Source: Sphingomonas elodea ATCC 31461
GTDB lineage: Bacteria; Pseudomonadota; Alphaproteobacteria; Sphingomonadales; Sphingomonadaceae
Direction of reading: 5' to 3'
Length of the DNA stretch: 64,000 bases
NCBI RefSeq assembly: GCF_000226955.1
Contig: NZ_AGFU01000050.1
Coordinates: 23,581 to 87,580, forward strand
Part shown: one piece after another, positions 40,346 through 49,216 of the stretch
Numbering within the stretch: the first letter of the stretch is position 1
How the letters are laid out: each line of letters opens with the position of its first letter
Notes under the pieces: model-generated
What the model saw: the letters and a program-made list of their open reading frames with translations, nothing else
What the model was told of the DNA's origin: nothing
The model's database searches: none
Made by a program: the position numbers and the translations under genes

Positions 40346-42226
40346 ATGCGTATCGCCCTGTTCGCCGCCGCCCTTGCCGCGCCGCTCGCTGCGCAGACCA
40401 CCGACACGCTGCAGGGTCGCCAGGTCGAACGGCTGGACCGCGTGCTGGTGGCGGTGCCGGGCGCGGACGGCGGCGTGCATGTCGCATGGCGGCTGCTCGG
40501 TACCGACCCCAAGGGAATCCGCTTCACCCTGTACCGCGACGGCAGGCCGATCGCCAGCATCGCCGCCGGCCAGCCGACCAGCTTCCTCGACAAGGCCGGT
40601 ACCCCGACCTCACGCTATGCGCTGGCGGTGAACGGCCGCGCGGCCGGGGGTCCGGTGGGTGTCTGGGCCGGGGGCTATCTCGCCGTACCGCTGGAAAAGC
40701 CGGCGGACCGCACCACCCCCGAGGGCGAGCCCTATAGCTACAGCGCCAACGACGTTTCGGTCGGCGATCTCGACGGCGACGGCCGCTACGAGCTGATCGT
40801 CAAATGGGCCCCCGGCATCGCCAAGGACAATGCGTTTGCCGGCTATACCGGCGAGACGCTGATCGACGCCTATACGCTGGAGGGCAGGAAGCTCTGGCGG
40901 ATCGACCTGGGCCGCAACATCCGATCGGGCGCGCATTATACCCAGTTCATGGTGTTCGACCTCGACGGCGACGGCCGCGCCGAAATCGCGATGAAGACCG
41001 CCGACGGAACGATCGACGGCACCGGAAAGGCCGTGGGCGATCCGCGCAAGGACTGGCGCCACGGCGATGCGACGGTGGAGGTGGGCGATCGCACCGGCTC
41101 CACGGTCACCAGCGACGGCCGCAAGCTGGCAAACCTGAAGGGCCGCATCCTCGACGGGCCGGAATATCTGACCGTGTTCGACGGCCGCACCGGCCGCGCA
41201 CTCGCCACCGCGCCCTATGCCCCGCCGCGCGGCGCCGACACCGAAGCCGGCCTCAAGGCGCTGTGGGGCGACGGCTATGGCAATCGCTCGGAGCGCTATC
41301 TGGCGGGCGTCGCCTATCTCGACGGACACCGGCCGAGCCTGGTGTTCGGCCGCGGCTATTATGCCCGCTCGACCGTCGCCGCCTGGGACTGGCGCGACGG
41401 CAAGCTCACCCAGCGCTGGCTGTTCGACAGCGCGGCGCCCGGCAACGAGAAATATGGCGACAATGGCAACCACCAGCTCTCGGTCGCCGATGTCGACGGC
41501 GATGGCCGCGACGAGGTGATCTACGGATCGATGGCGGTGGACGACGACGGCAAGGGGCTGTGGTCCTCCGGCCTCGGGCACGGCGACACCATGCATGTCG
41601 GCGATCTCGATCCCACGCGGCCCGGCCTGGAGAAGTTCGGCGTGCACGAGGAGATGCGACGCAGCGGCAATCGCGGCGCGGCGATGCTCGATGCGCGCAC
41701 CGGCGCGCTGCTCTGGTCCACCCCCGCGGACAAGGATACCGGCCGCGGCATCGCGGTGGACATCGACCCCCGCTTCCCGGGCGCCGAGGCCTGGGCGAGC
41801 AACTCGCCCGAGCTCTATGACGCGCGCGGCACGGTGATCCCCGGCGGCCATCCGCGCGCGGCCAATTTCAGCATCTATTGGGATGGCGACGCGCTGGCCG
41901 AGTTGCTCGACGGCACCCGCATCACCAAATGGGACTGGACCACGAGTACCGAGAAGCTGCTGCTCGATCCGCCGGGCACCACCTCGAACAACGGCACGAA
42001 GCGCAACCCCGCCCTCTCCGCCGACATCCTCGGCGACTGGCGGGAGGAACTGGTGCTGCCCAGCACCGACAGCCGCGAGCTGCGCATCTACGCCACGCCG
42101 TACCCAACCGCGATCCGGCTGCCGACGCTGATGCACGATCCGGTCTACCGGCTCGGCATCGCCTGGCAGAACACGGCGTACAACCAGCCGCCGCATCTCT
42201 CGTTCGACCTTGCCACGCACAAATAG
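40346..42226 (+). CDS. Rhamnogalacturonan lyase, PL11 family
   Basis: Cleaves the rhamnogalacturonan-I backbone by beta-elimination, giving unsaturated galacturonyl-rhamnose products. 626 residues with signal peptide MRIALFAAALAAPLAA. The eight-bladed propeller of PL11 is marked by repeated calcium-binding loops DLDGDGRYE, DLDGDGRAE and DVDGDGRDE, and by AEIAMKTADGT, the KYGDNGNHQLSVADVDGDG segment and the terminal YRLGIAWQNTAYNQPPH. ATG 40346 follows AGGAG; an in-frame TTG at 40322 lies in the terminator. First gene of a seven-gene operon ending with GH105, which removes the unsaturated residues it creates. Confidence 0.93.
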   Translation: MRIALFAAALAAPLAAQTTDTLQGRQVERLDRVLVAVPGADGGVHVAWRLLGTDPKGIRFTLYRDGRPIASIAAGQPTSFLDKAGTPTSRYALAVNGRAAGGPVGVWAGGYLAVPLEKPADRTTPEGEPYSYSANDVSVGDLDGDGRYELIVKWAPGIAKDNAFAGYTGETLIDAYTLEGRKLWRIDLGRNIRSGAHYTQFMVFDLDGDGRAEIAMKTADGTIDGTGKAVGDPRKDWRHGDATVEVGDRTGSTVTSDGRKLANLKGRILDGPEYLTVFDGRTGRALATAPYAPPRGADTEAGLKALWGDGYGNRSERYLAGVAYLDGHRPSLVFGRGYYARSTVAAWDWRDGKLTQRWLFDSAAPGNEKYGDNGNHQLSVADVDGDGRDEVIYGSMAVDDDGKGLWSSGLGHGDTMHVGDLDPTRPGLEKFGVHEEMRRSGNRGAAMLDARTGALLWSTPADKDTGRGIAVDIDPRFPGAEAWASNSPELYDARGTVIPGGHPRAANFSIYWDGDALAELLDGTRITKWDWTTSTEKLLLDPPGTTSNNGTKRNPALSADILGDWREELVLPSTDSRELRIYATPYPTAIRLPTLMHDPVYRLGIAWQNTAYNQPPHLSFDLATHK

Positions 42227-42237
42227 GCCGGGACCCC

Positions 42238-43455
42238 ATGTGGATGCTCGCGATGCTCGCGATGGTGACCGGTCCGCAGACCTTCGATCTCGCGCCCGGT
42301 GCGCCGGCCCGGCCCGGCAGCGTCGCGGTGGCCGAGGGCACGCCCTATCAGCCGGGCGGCTTCGGCTATGAGCCGGGGGGCAAGGCGCGCGAGCGGCTCT
42401 TCTCGGTAGCGGTGCCCGAGGGCAATTACCGGGTGACGGTGCGGCTGGGCGATGCCCGCGCGGCCAGCCGCACCACGGTGAAGGCGGAATCGCGCCGGCT
42501 GATGCTGCGCGCCATCACCACCGCGCCGGGGCAGTTCGTCACCGCCAGCTTCGTCGTCAATGTGCGCACGGCCACGCTCGCCGCGCCGCCGTTGAATGCC
42601 CCCGGCGGCACCGCGGTACGGCTCAAGTCGCGTGAGGCGGGCAGCTACACCTGGGACGACAAGCTCACCCTCGAGTTCCTCGGCGATCCGCGCGTGCAGC
42701 GCGTCACCATCGAGCCGGTGACGGTGCCGACGGTGTTCCTCGCGGGGGACTCCACGGTGACGGATCAACGCACCGAACCCGCCGCGAGCTGGGGCCAGAT
42801 GCTGCCGGCGCTGTTCCAGCCCAACATCGCGGTCGCCAACCACGCGGAATCGGGCGAAACGCTCAAGTCCTTCGTCACCGAGCTGCGCTTCGACAAGCTG
42901 CTGTCGCAGGTGAAGCCGGGCGACTGGGTGCTGATCCAGTTCGGCCATAACGACCAGAAGGCCGAATGGCCGCAGACCTATGCGGACCCGGCGGTCACCT
43001 ATCCCGCCTGGTTGCGCACCTATATCGCCGAGGTCCGGCGGCGCGGCGGGCGGCCGGTGCTGGTGACCTCACCCGAGCGGCGCAATTTCGACGCCGGCCG
43101 CATCCGCCACACGCTGGCCGACTATGCCGAGGCGATGCGCAAGGTCGCACGGCAAGAGCAGGTGCCGCTGGTCGACCTGCAGACCGCAACGATCGCGCTG
43201 TACGAAGCCTATGGCCCCGCCGAGGCGGCGAAGCTGTTCAACGATGGCGGGCGCGACAAGACGCACCACAACAACGAAGGCGCCTGGCTGCTGGCGCGGG
43301 CGGTGGCGGCAGGGCTGGCGGAGGCGGTGCCGGACCTCGCCGCCCACCTCACCCCCGAAGCGCGCCGCTTCGATCCGGCCCATCCGCCGGCGCTCGACAG
43401 CCTCGGGCTCGCCCCGAGCCTGGCCGCCAGCAGCGAACGCCCGGCGGGAAGCTGA
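42238..43455 (+). CDS. Rhamnogalacturonan acetylesterase, CE12 (SGNH) family
   Basis: Removes acetyl groups from galacturonic acid in rhamnogalacturonan-I so the lyase and hydrolases can act. 405 residues. A beta-rich N-terminal domain (about 12-155; FSVAVPEGNYRVTVRLGD) resembles malectin/carbohydrate-binding modules. The SGNH catalytic domain follows with nucleophile S172 in FLAGDSTVTDQ, oxyanion residues in HAESGETLKSF and FGHNDQK, and the Asp-His pair in RDKTHHNNEG. ATG 42238 is 12 bases after the PL11 stop, in one operon. The stop shares a base with the GH28 start. Confidence 0.92.
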   Translation: MWMLAMLAMVTGPQTFDLAPGAPARPGSVAVAEGTPYQPGGFGYEPGGKARERLFSVAVPEGNYRVTVRLGDARAASRTTVKAESRRLMLRAITTAPGQFVTASFVVNVRTATLAAPPLNAPGGTAVRLKSREAGSYTWDDKLTLEFLGDPRVQRVTIEPVTVPTVFLAGDSTVTDQRTEPAASWGQMLPALFQPNIAVANHAESGETLKSFVTELRFDKLLSQVKPGDWVLIQFGHNDQKAEWPQTYADPAVTYPAWLRTYIAEVRRRGGRPVLVTSPERRNFDAGRIRHTLADYAEAMRKVARQEQVPLVDLQTATIALYEAYGPAEAAKLFNDGGRDKTHHNNEGAWLLARAVAAGLAEAVPDLAAHLTPEARRFDPAHPPALDSLGLAPSLAASSERPAGS

Positions 43456-44936
43456 TGCGCACCGGCCTCGTCCTCGACGTCCGCGACCATGGCGCGCGCG
43501 GCGACGGCGTTGCGCTCGACGGCCCGGCCATCGCCGCCGCGCTTGCCGCCGCGCACAAGGCTGGCGGCGGGATCGTGCTGCTGCCGCCGGGCACCTATCG
43601 CAGCTTCTCGCTGCGCCTGCCTTCCCGCGTTACCCTCGCCATCGAGGCCGGCGCCACCTTGCTCGCCGCCACGCCGGGACCGGACGGTGCCTATGACCTC
43701 CCCGAGGATCGCGGAGCCCAGCTCTACCAGGATTTCGGCCACAGCCACTGGCACAACAGCCTGATCTGGGCCGAGGACGCCGAGGACATCGCGATCCTAG
43801 GCAAGGGCAGGATCGACGGCGCCGGCCTCACCCGCAACGGCCCCGGCACGCCGTGGAGCGCCCAGCGCGGCGAACGCCCGCTCTCGATGGCGACGATGAC
43901 GCCCGCCGACGTCGCCAGGCTTGAACAGGATGCCGCGGCGATGCGCGGCCAGGGCAACAAGGCGATCGCGCTGGCCCGCTGCCGGCGCGTCACCATCGAG
44001 GGTCTGACGATTTTCCGCGGCGGCCATTTCGCGATCCTGGCAAGCGAGGTGGAGGACCTCGCCTGCACCCGCCTCACCATCGACAGCAACCGCGACGGCA
44101 TCGACCTCGACGGCGTCCGCCGTGCGCGCGTCTCGCGGTGCCGGGTCAACACGCCCAATGACGACGCGATCGTGCTCAAGACCAGCCTCGCGCTCGGCCG
44201 CACGTCCTGCGAGGACGTGACCATAGAGGACTGCACCATCTCCGGCTATGATCTCGGCACGCTGCTCGACGGCAGCCATGGCCGCACCCAGCAGCTTTCC
44301 CCCGACCGCGACCGGGTGACCGGCCGCATCAAGCTCGGCACCGAGAGCAACGGCGACTTCCGCCGCATCGCCATCACCAACTGTCGCTTCGAACGCAGCC
44401 GCGGCCTGGCGATCGAAAGCGTCGACGGCGGCACGATCGAGGATGTGCGCGCCGAGAATCTGACGATGGAAGAAGTCACCACCGCGCCGCTGTTCCTCCG
44501 CCTCGGCGCGCGGCTGCGGGGGCCGGCGGGAACGCGGGTCGGCGCGCTTCGCAACATCGGCATCCACGGGCTGAACGCCGTGGGCGTGGATCCCCGCTTC
44601 GCCGCGATCCTCGCCGGGTTGCCCGGACATCCGATCGAGGACGTCCGCCTGTATGATATCGACCTGCGATTCGACGGTGGACTGGAAGGCCATCTGCCGC
44701 CCTCCCCGCCCGAGCTGGCCGATGCCTATCCCGAACCGAGCATGTTCGGCCCCACCCCCGCCTGGGGGCTGTGGGCACGCCATGTCCGCAGGCTGGGCGG
44801 CGCCCGCCTGTCGCTCCAGCGGAGCGGCGGCGATGCACGCGCGCCGATCCTGCTCGAGGATGCAGCCGATACGCGGATCGCATTTGACGCCGACGCCTCG
44901 CATTGCTACCATATCGTGCATAACAGTTCCACATAG
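43455..44936 (+). CDS. GH28 polygalacturonase/rhamnogalacturonase
   Basis: Right-handed beta-helix glycosidase hydrolysing galacturonic-acid linkages in pectin. 493 residues. GH28 catalytic features: NRDGIDLDG (D214), NDDAIVLK (D236, D237), the DGSHGRT histidine segment, and the RIKLGTESNG block carrying Arg and Lys. The start MRTGLVLDVRDHGARGDG enters the fold directly, with no evident signal peptide, so it may act on imported oligomers in the cytoplasm or be exported another way. The family also holds rhamnogalacturonases and xylogalacturonases; the locus favours a rhamnogalacturonan-derived substrate. Confidence 0.9.
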   Translation: MRTGLVLDVRDHGARGDGVALDGPAIAAALAAAHKAGGGIVLLPPGTYRSFSLRLPSRVTLAIEAGATLLAATPGPDGAYDLPEDRGAQLYQDFGHSHWHNSLIWAEDAEDIAILGKGRIDGAGLTRNGPGTPWSAQRGERPLSMATMTPADVARLEQDAAAMRGQGNKAIALARCRRVTIEGLTIFRGGHFAILASEVEDLACTRLTIDSNRDGIDLDGVRRARVSRCRVNTPNDDAIVLKTSLALGRTSCEDVTIEDCTISGYDLGTLLDGSHGRTQQLSPDRDRVTGRIKLGTESNGDFRRIAITNCRFERSRGLAIESVDGGTIEDVRAENLTMEEVTTAPLFLRLGARLRGPAGTRVGALRNIGIHGLNAVGVDPRFAAILAGLPGHPIEDVRLYDIDLRFDGGLEGHLPPSPPELADAYPEPSMFGPTPAWGLWARHVRRLGGARLSLQRSGGDARAPILLEDAADTRIAFDADASHCYHIVHNSST

Positions 44937-44951
44937 TGGAGCGGAGGGGAA

Positions 44952-45266
44952 ATGCGGGTACATGCGTTCCGGATGCAGCTCAAGGCCGGCATGGCGGAGG
45001 AATATAAGGCACGCCATGACGCGATCTGGCCGGAGCTGGCCGCGCTACTGCACGATGCCGGCATCCGCGACTATTCGATCTTCCTCGACGAGGCGACCGG
45101 CGCGCTGTTCGCGGTGCTGAAGCTCACCGACGACGCCACCAACGACCAGCTGCCCGCCCATCCGGTGATGCGCCGCTGGTGGGACCATATGGCGCCGCTG
45201 ATGGAAGTGGCGCCCGACAACCAGCCGCTCGAATGGCCGCTCCTCCCGGTCTTCTACCTGCCATGA
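44952..45266 (+). CDS. rhaM: L-rhamnose mutarotase
   Basis: Interconverts alpha and beta anomers of L-rhamnose. 104 residues, the usual size. Recognised from MRVHAFRMQLKAGMAEEYKARHDAIWPEL, IRDYSIFLDEATGALFAVL and HPVMRRWWDHMAPLME. GGAGGGG precedes the ATG, and the gene lies 15 bases after GH28 in the operon. It shows that rhamnose is a product of this locus. The rest of the rhamnose catabolic pathway is not in the window. Confidence 0.93.
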   Translation: MRVHAFRMQLKAGMAEEYKARHDAIWPELAALLHDAGIRDYSIFLDEATGALFAVLKLTDDATNDQLPAHPVMRRWWDHMAPLMEVAPDNQPLEWPLLPVFYLP

Positions 45267-48247
45267 TGCGTACCGCGCTCCTCGCCTCGACCCTGCTGGC
45301 CGCGCTGCCCGCCGCCGCGCAGGAAGCGAAGCCCACCGCCAATCTCGCCGCGCCGGTGAAGACCTTCGGCCGCGTGTCCTATGACGCCCGCTCGCTGATG
45401 ATCGACGGCAAAAGGCTGGTGATCTGGTCGAGCGAGATGCACGCCTTCCGCCTGCCCTCGCCCGACCTCTGGCGCGACGTGCTGCAGAAGATGAAGGCCA
45501 GCGGCTTCAACACCGTCGCCTTCTATTTCGACTGGGGTTTTCACAGCCCGAAGCGCGGTGTCTACGACTTTTCGGGCATCCGCGACATCGACCGGCTGCT
45601 CACCATGGCGGAGGAGGAAGGCCTCTACGTCATCACCCGCGCCGGGCCCTATGTGAATGCCGAACTGACCCGCGGCGGCTTCCCCGGCTGGCTGATCAAC
45701 CAGCGGGCGCGGGCGCGCACCGACGATCCCGACTATATGGCCGCCGCCGACGAGTGGCTGACCCGGGTTCATGCGATCATCGCGCGGCACCAGATCAACG
45801 GCGACGGCAAGGGGCACAAGGGCAATGTGATCCTCCACCAGATCGAGAACGAACTGGCGCTGACCACGCCTTCGCAGCGCCGCTACATGGACCATCTCGC
45901 CGCCAAGGCGCGCGCCGACGGCATCACCGTGCCGCTGTTCCACAACGACCAGGGCCGCAACGGCTATTGGGTGCCGGCGGGCGGCGGCGTCGAGAAGACG
46001 GTCGAGGGGCCGAACGACCTGTATGCGTTCGACGGCTATCCCGGCGGCACCTGCACCGTGGCAGGCAAGCCGACCCGCGGCTCGGCGGCACCCGATTGGG
46101 GCTTTTACGGCCCCGGCGGCGCGAAGGGGGGCGCCTCCGCCTCGCCCAACACGCCGGGCTTCCTCGCCGAATTCGGCGGCGGCTGGTTCGATTACTGGGG
46201 ATCGAACGGCGGCTACGAGTGCAACGCGATCCAGCGGGGCAAGCGGTTCCAGCGCGTGTTCTACGGCACCAATCTCGCCAACGGCATCTCCATCCAGAGC
46301 TTCTACATGGGCTTTGGCGGTACCAGCTGGGGCTGGCTGCCCGCACCGGTGGTGTTCACCAGCTACGACTATGGCTCGGCGATCGCCGAAACGCGCGCGT
46401 TGCGCCCCAAGGCCGAGGAGCTGAAGCAGCTCGCCGGGCTGATCCAGAGCGTGCCCGATCTCGCTGGCATGGTGCCGGCCGGGCCCGTGGCAGTTTCGTC
46501 CGACCGCATCCAGATCTATCACAACAAAAGCCCGGAGACCGACGCCCGCTTCCTGCTCGTCACCCACAAGCCCTCCAACGGCCAGACCGAGGACCGCTTC
46601 ACCGTCACCGCCGACCTGCCCGACGGGCGGTACAGCTGGCCGATGGCGCTCAATGGCTTCGACGCGAAGTGGCTGGTCGCGGGGGTGACGCTGGGCGGAC
46701 AGCGGCTGGTCTATGCGAGTTCGGAGCTGCAGGCGGCGCTGCGCCAGGACGGCCGCGACCTGCTGCTGCTCTACGGCCGCGCCGGCGAGACGGGCGAAAC
46801 GGTGCTGCGCTATCGCTCGGCCCCCAAGGTCGAGGTGCTGGAAGGCACCGCCGCCTCCAGCTTCGATGCGGCCCGCGGCGACCTGAAGCTCGCCTACACC
46901 CACAAGGGCCTCACCCGCCTGCGGATCACCGGCGGCGGCCGGCCGGAGAGCATCCTGCTGATCGGCGACGAGGCGGAGGGCGCGCGCTTCTGGCGGATGG
47001 GGGACCTGCTGGTACGCGGTCCGGCGCTCGTCCGTCATGCCACGCCGGAAGGCAGCAGCCTCGCCCTCACCGGCGATACCGAAGGGCCGACGCCGCTCGA
47101 AGTCTGGGCACCGGCGGCCACCCGAAGCCTGCGCTGGAACGGGGCGCCGGTGGCGACGACCCGCACCCCCTCGGGCAGCTTCGTCGCGACCGGGCCCCTC
47201 CCCGGCCCCGTGCCGATCGCCCTGCCCGATCTCGCCTGGGTTTCCGCCCCCGGCACGCCCGAGGCAGCGCCCGACTTCGACGACCGCGACTGGCAGGCGA
47301 TCGACAACCGCGCCTATGCCAGCATCACCGCGCGGCCCGACGGCGTGCCCAACATGCTGATGGACGCCTATGGCTTCCACGACGGCGACGTCTGGTATCG
47401 CGGCCGGTTCGAAGGCAGCGCCGCCGCCGAGCGCATCCGCATCCATTACGGCGCGGGCGGCGCAGGGATGCTGCAGCTGTTCCTCGACGGCAGGCTGGTC
47501 GGCAGCGACGAGATCCCCGCCGGCCTGCCCCGCCCGATCACCACCGGCGTCGCCGAGTTCGACCTGCCCGCCGCAGCGCGGTCGCCCGGTACCCATGTCC
47601 TGTCGGTGATGGTCCGCAACAACGGCCATAACTGGGACCTCGACGCCGACGATTTCCACAAGGAAGCGCGCGGGATCGTCTTCGCCTCGATCGAGCCCGC
47701 CGGGGGACCGAGCTTCGCCGTGCCGGTCACCTGGAAGATTCAGGGGAGCAAGGGCGGCGAGGATCTGCGCGATCCGGCGCGCGGCGTGGCCAACAACGGC
47801 GGCCAATATGGCGAGCGGATGGGCTGGCATCTCCCCGGCTTCGACGATCGCGGCTGGAAGGCGGCGGGGCCGGCCGCCCCCGGCACGACCTGGTACCGCA
47901 GCCGCTTCACGCTCGACCTGCCCAAGGGCCAGGACGCGACGATCGGCGTGGCGTTCGGCGACACCGGCAAGCCCCGCTCGCCCGGCGCCCGATACCGCGT
48001 GCTGATCTTCGTCAATGGCTGGAACATGGGCCAGTTCATCGCCCATGTCGGGCCCCAGCGCGTCTTTCCGGTGCCCGAGGGCATCCTCAACCATCGCGGG
48101 GCCAACAGCATCGCGCTGGCCGTCACCTCGGACGGCGCGCCCGGCAATGCGCTGGAACCGGTGAAGCTGGTACCGCTGCGCAACGTTCGCGGCGGCCTGC
48201 CGGTCGCGATGGTCGCAGCACCGCAGCGCCCGGAGGAGCTGCAATGA
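45263..48247 (+). CDS. GH35-type beta-galactosidase
   Basis: Exported beta-galactosidase, probably removing galactan side chains of rhamnogalacturonan-I. 994 residues with signal peptide ending ALPAAAQ. The catalytic (beta/alpha)8 barrel covers about 35-400: IWSSEMHAFRLPSPDLWRDV, acid/base E197 in HQIENELAL and nucleophile E303 in FLAEFGGGWFDYWG. Several beta-sandwich modules follow (for example VWYRGRFEGSAAAERIRIHY and TWYRSRFTLDLPKGQDATIG), as in large GH35 enzymes. The start ATG at 45263 overlaps the rhaM stop; a second ATG follows at 45266. Confidence 0.9.
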   Translation: MMRTALLASTLLAALPAAAQEAKPTANLAAPVKTFGRVSYDARSLMIDGKRLVIWSSEMHAFRLPSPDLWRDVLQKMKASGFNTVAFYFDWGFHSPKRGVYDFSGIRDIDRLLTMAEEEGLYVITRAGPYVNAELTRGGFPGWLINQRARARTDDPDYMAAADEWLTRVHAIIARHQINGDGKGHKGNVILHQIENELALTTPSQRRYMDHLAAKARADGITVPLFHNDQGRNGYWVPAGGGVEKTVEGPNDLYAFDGYPGGTCTVAGKPTRGSAAPDWGFYGPGGAKGGASASPNTPGFLAEFGGGWFDYWGSNGGYECNAIQRGKRFQRVFYGTNLANGISIQSFYMGFGGTSWGWLPAPVVFTSYDYGSAIAETRALRPKAEELKQLAGLIQSVPDLAGMVPAGPVAVSSDRIQIYHNKSPETDARFLLVTHKPSNGQTEDRFTVTADLPDGRYSWPMALNGFDAKWLVAGVTLGGQRLVYASSELQAALRQDGRDLLLLYGRAGETGETVLRYRSAPKVEVLEGTAASSFDAARGDLKLAYTHKGLTRLRITGGGRPESILLIGDEAEGARFWRMGDLLVRGPALVRHATPEGSSLALTGDTEGPTPLEVWAPAATRSLRWNGAPVATTRTPSGSFVATGPLPGPVPIALPDLAWVSAPGTPEAAPDFDDRDWQAIDNRAYASITARPDGVPNMLMDAYGFHDGDVWYRGRFEGSAAAERIRIHYGAGGAGMLQLFLDGRLVGSDEIPAGLPRPITTGVAEFDLPAAARSPGTHVLSVMVRNNGHNWDLDADDFHKEARGIVFASIEPAGGPSFAVPVTWKIQGSKGGEDLRDPARGVANNGGQYGERMGWHLPGFDDRGWKAAGPAAPGTTWYRSRFTLDLPKGQDATIGVAFGDTGKPRSPGARYRVLIFVNGWNMGQFIAHVGPQRVFPVPEGILNHRGANSIALAVTSDGAPGNALEPVKLVPLRNVRGGLPVAMVAAPQRPEELQ

Positions 48248-49188
48248 TCACCCGCCGCACCCTGCTCGCCGCCTCGGCGGCGGCGACCGCCGCTGCCGCG
48301 GTCCCGGTCCGCGCCGAACCGATCGAGCGGCTGCCGCTCTGGCCCGGTCGTCCGCCCGGCGGCGAGGGCGTCACCGCGAAGGACGAATGGGTCAAGCGCT
48401 CCCCCACCGGTGACGCCGACGACATCGCCTGGCCGCATGTCGCGACGCCGATGCTGAACGTCGTTCCCGCTGAAAAGCCGGACGGCTCGGCGCTGCTGAT
48501 GATTCCCGGCGGCGGCTATGCCCGCGTGGCACTGGGCCGCACCGGCTCCAGCATCGCCCGCCACTTCGCCGCGCGCGGCACTACCGTATTCGAGCTGCTC
48601 TACCGCCTGCCGCACGACGGCTGGGCGGCGGGTCCGGACGCGCCGCTGCAGGATGCGCAGCGCGCGATGCGGCTGATCCGCGCCGGCGCCGCGCGGTGGA
48701 AGATCGATCCCGCGCGGGTCGGCGCGATGGGCTTTTCCGCCGGCGGCCATCTCACCGCCCGGCTCGGCAGCCGCGCGAGCCTTGCCACCTATGCACCGGT
48801 CGACGCCGCCGACCGGCTTTCGGCGCGCCCGGTGGCGCTTGGCCTGTTCTTTCCGGTGATCACGATGCGCTTGCCCGAGGCGCATGGCGGGTCGCGCAAG
48901 GAACTGCTCGGCACCAGCCCAAGCGAGGAGCAGGTCCGCCGCTTCTCCGCCGAACACGACTTGCCGGCCGACATGCCCCCCACCCTCGTCGCCCACGCGG
49001 CCGACGATCCGGTGGTGCAGCCGGCCAACAGCCTGATCCTGTTCGCCGCGCTGCAGGCAGCGAAGCTCCCGTCCGAGCTGATGATCTTCGAGAAGGGTGG
49101 CCACGGCCTGCCCCTGGTCGATCCCGACGGCACGCCCCATCCCTGGCCCGGCCTGTTCGAGCGCTTCGCGCGCCGACACGGCCTCTGA
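48244..49188 (+). CDS. Tat-exported alpha/beta hydrolase, probable carbohydrate esterase
   Basis: 314 residues. Twin-arginine-type signal MITRRTLLAASAAATAAAA. Oxyanion loop MIPGGGYARVA, nucleophile elbow MGFSAGGHL, acidic residue in HAADDPVVQ and histidine in KGGHGLPL. The fold resembles acetyl-xylan or pectin acetyl esterases of the BD-FAE/axe type. With the CE12 enzyme in the same operon, it may remove acetyl or feruloyl groups from pectin side chains (inference). Overlaps the GH35 stop by 4 bases. Confidence 0.87.
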   Translation: MITRRTLLAASAAATAAAAVPVRAEPIERLPLWPGRPPGGEGVTAKDEWVKRSPTGDADDIAWPHVATPMLNVVPAEKPDGSALLMIPGGGYARVALGRTGSSIARHFAARGTTVFELLYRLPHDGWAAGPDAPLQDAQRAMRLIRAGAARWKIDPARVGAMGFSAGGHLTARLGSRASLATYAPVDAADRLSARPVALGLFFPVITMRLPEAHGGSRKELLGTSPSEEQVRRFSAEHDLPADMPPTLVAHAADDPVVQPANSLILFAALQAAKLPSELMIFEKGGHGLPLVDPDGTPHPWPGLFERFARRHGL

Positions 49189-49216
49189 CCCCCTTTTACG
49201 TACGGAGACACATCCC

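Noticed and set aside
45254-48244. 996-codon minus-strand frame opposite GH35
   Set aside because: Mirrors the GH35 gene almost exactly and has no protein-like motif.
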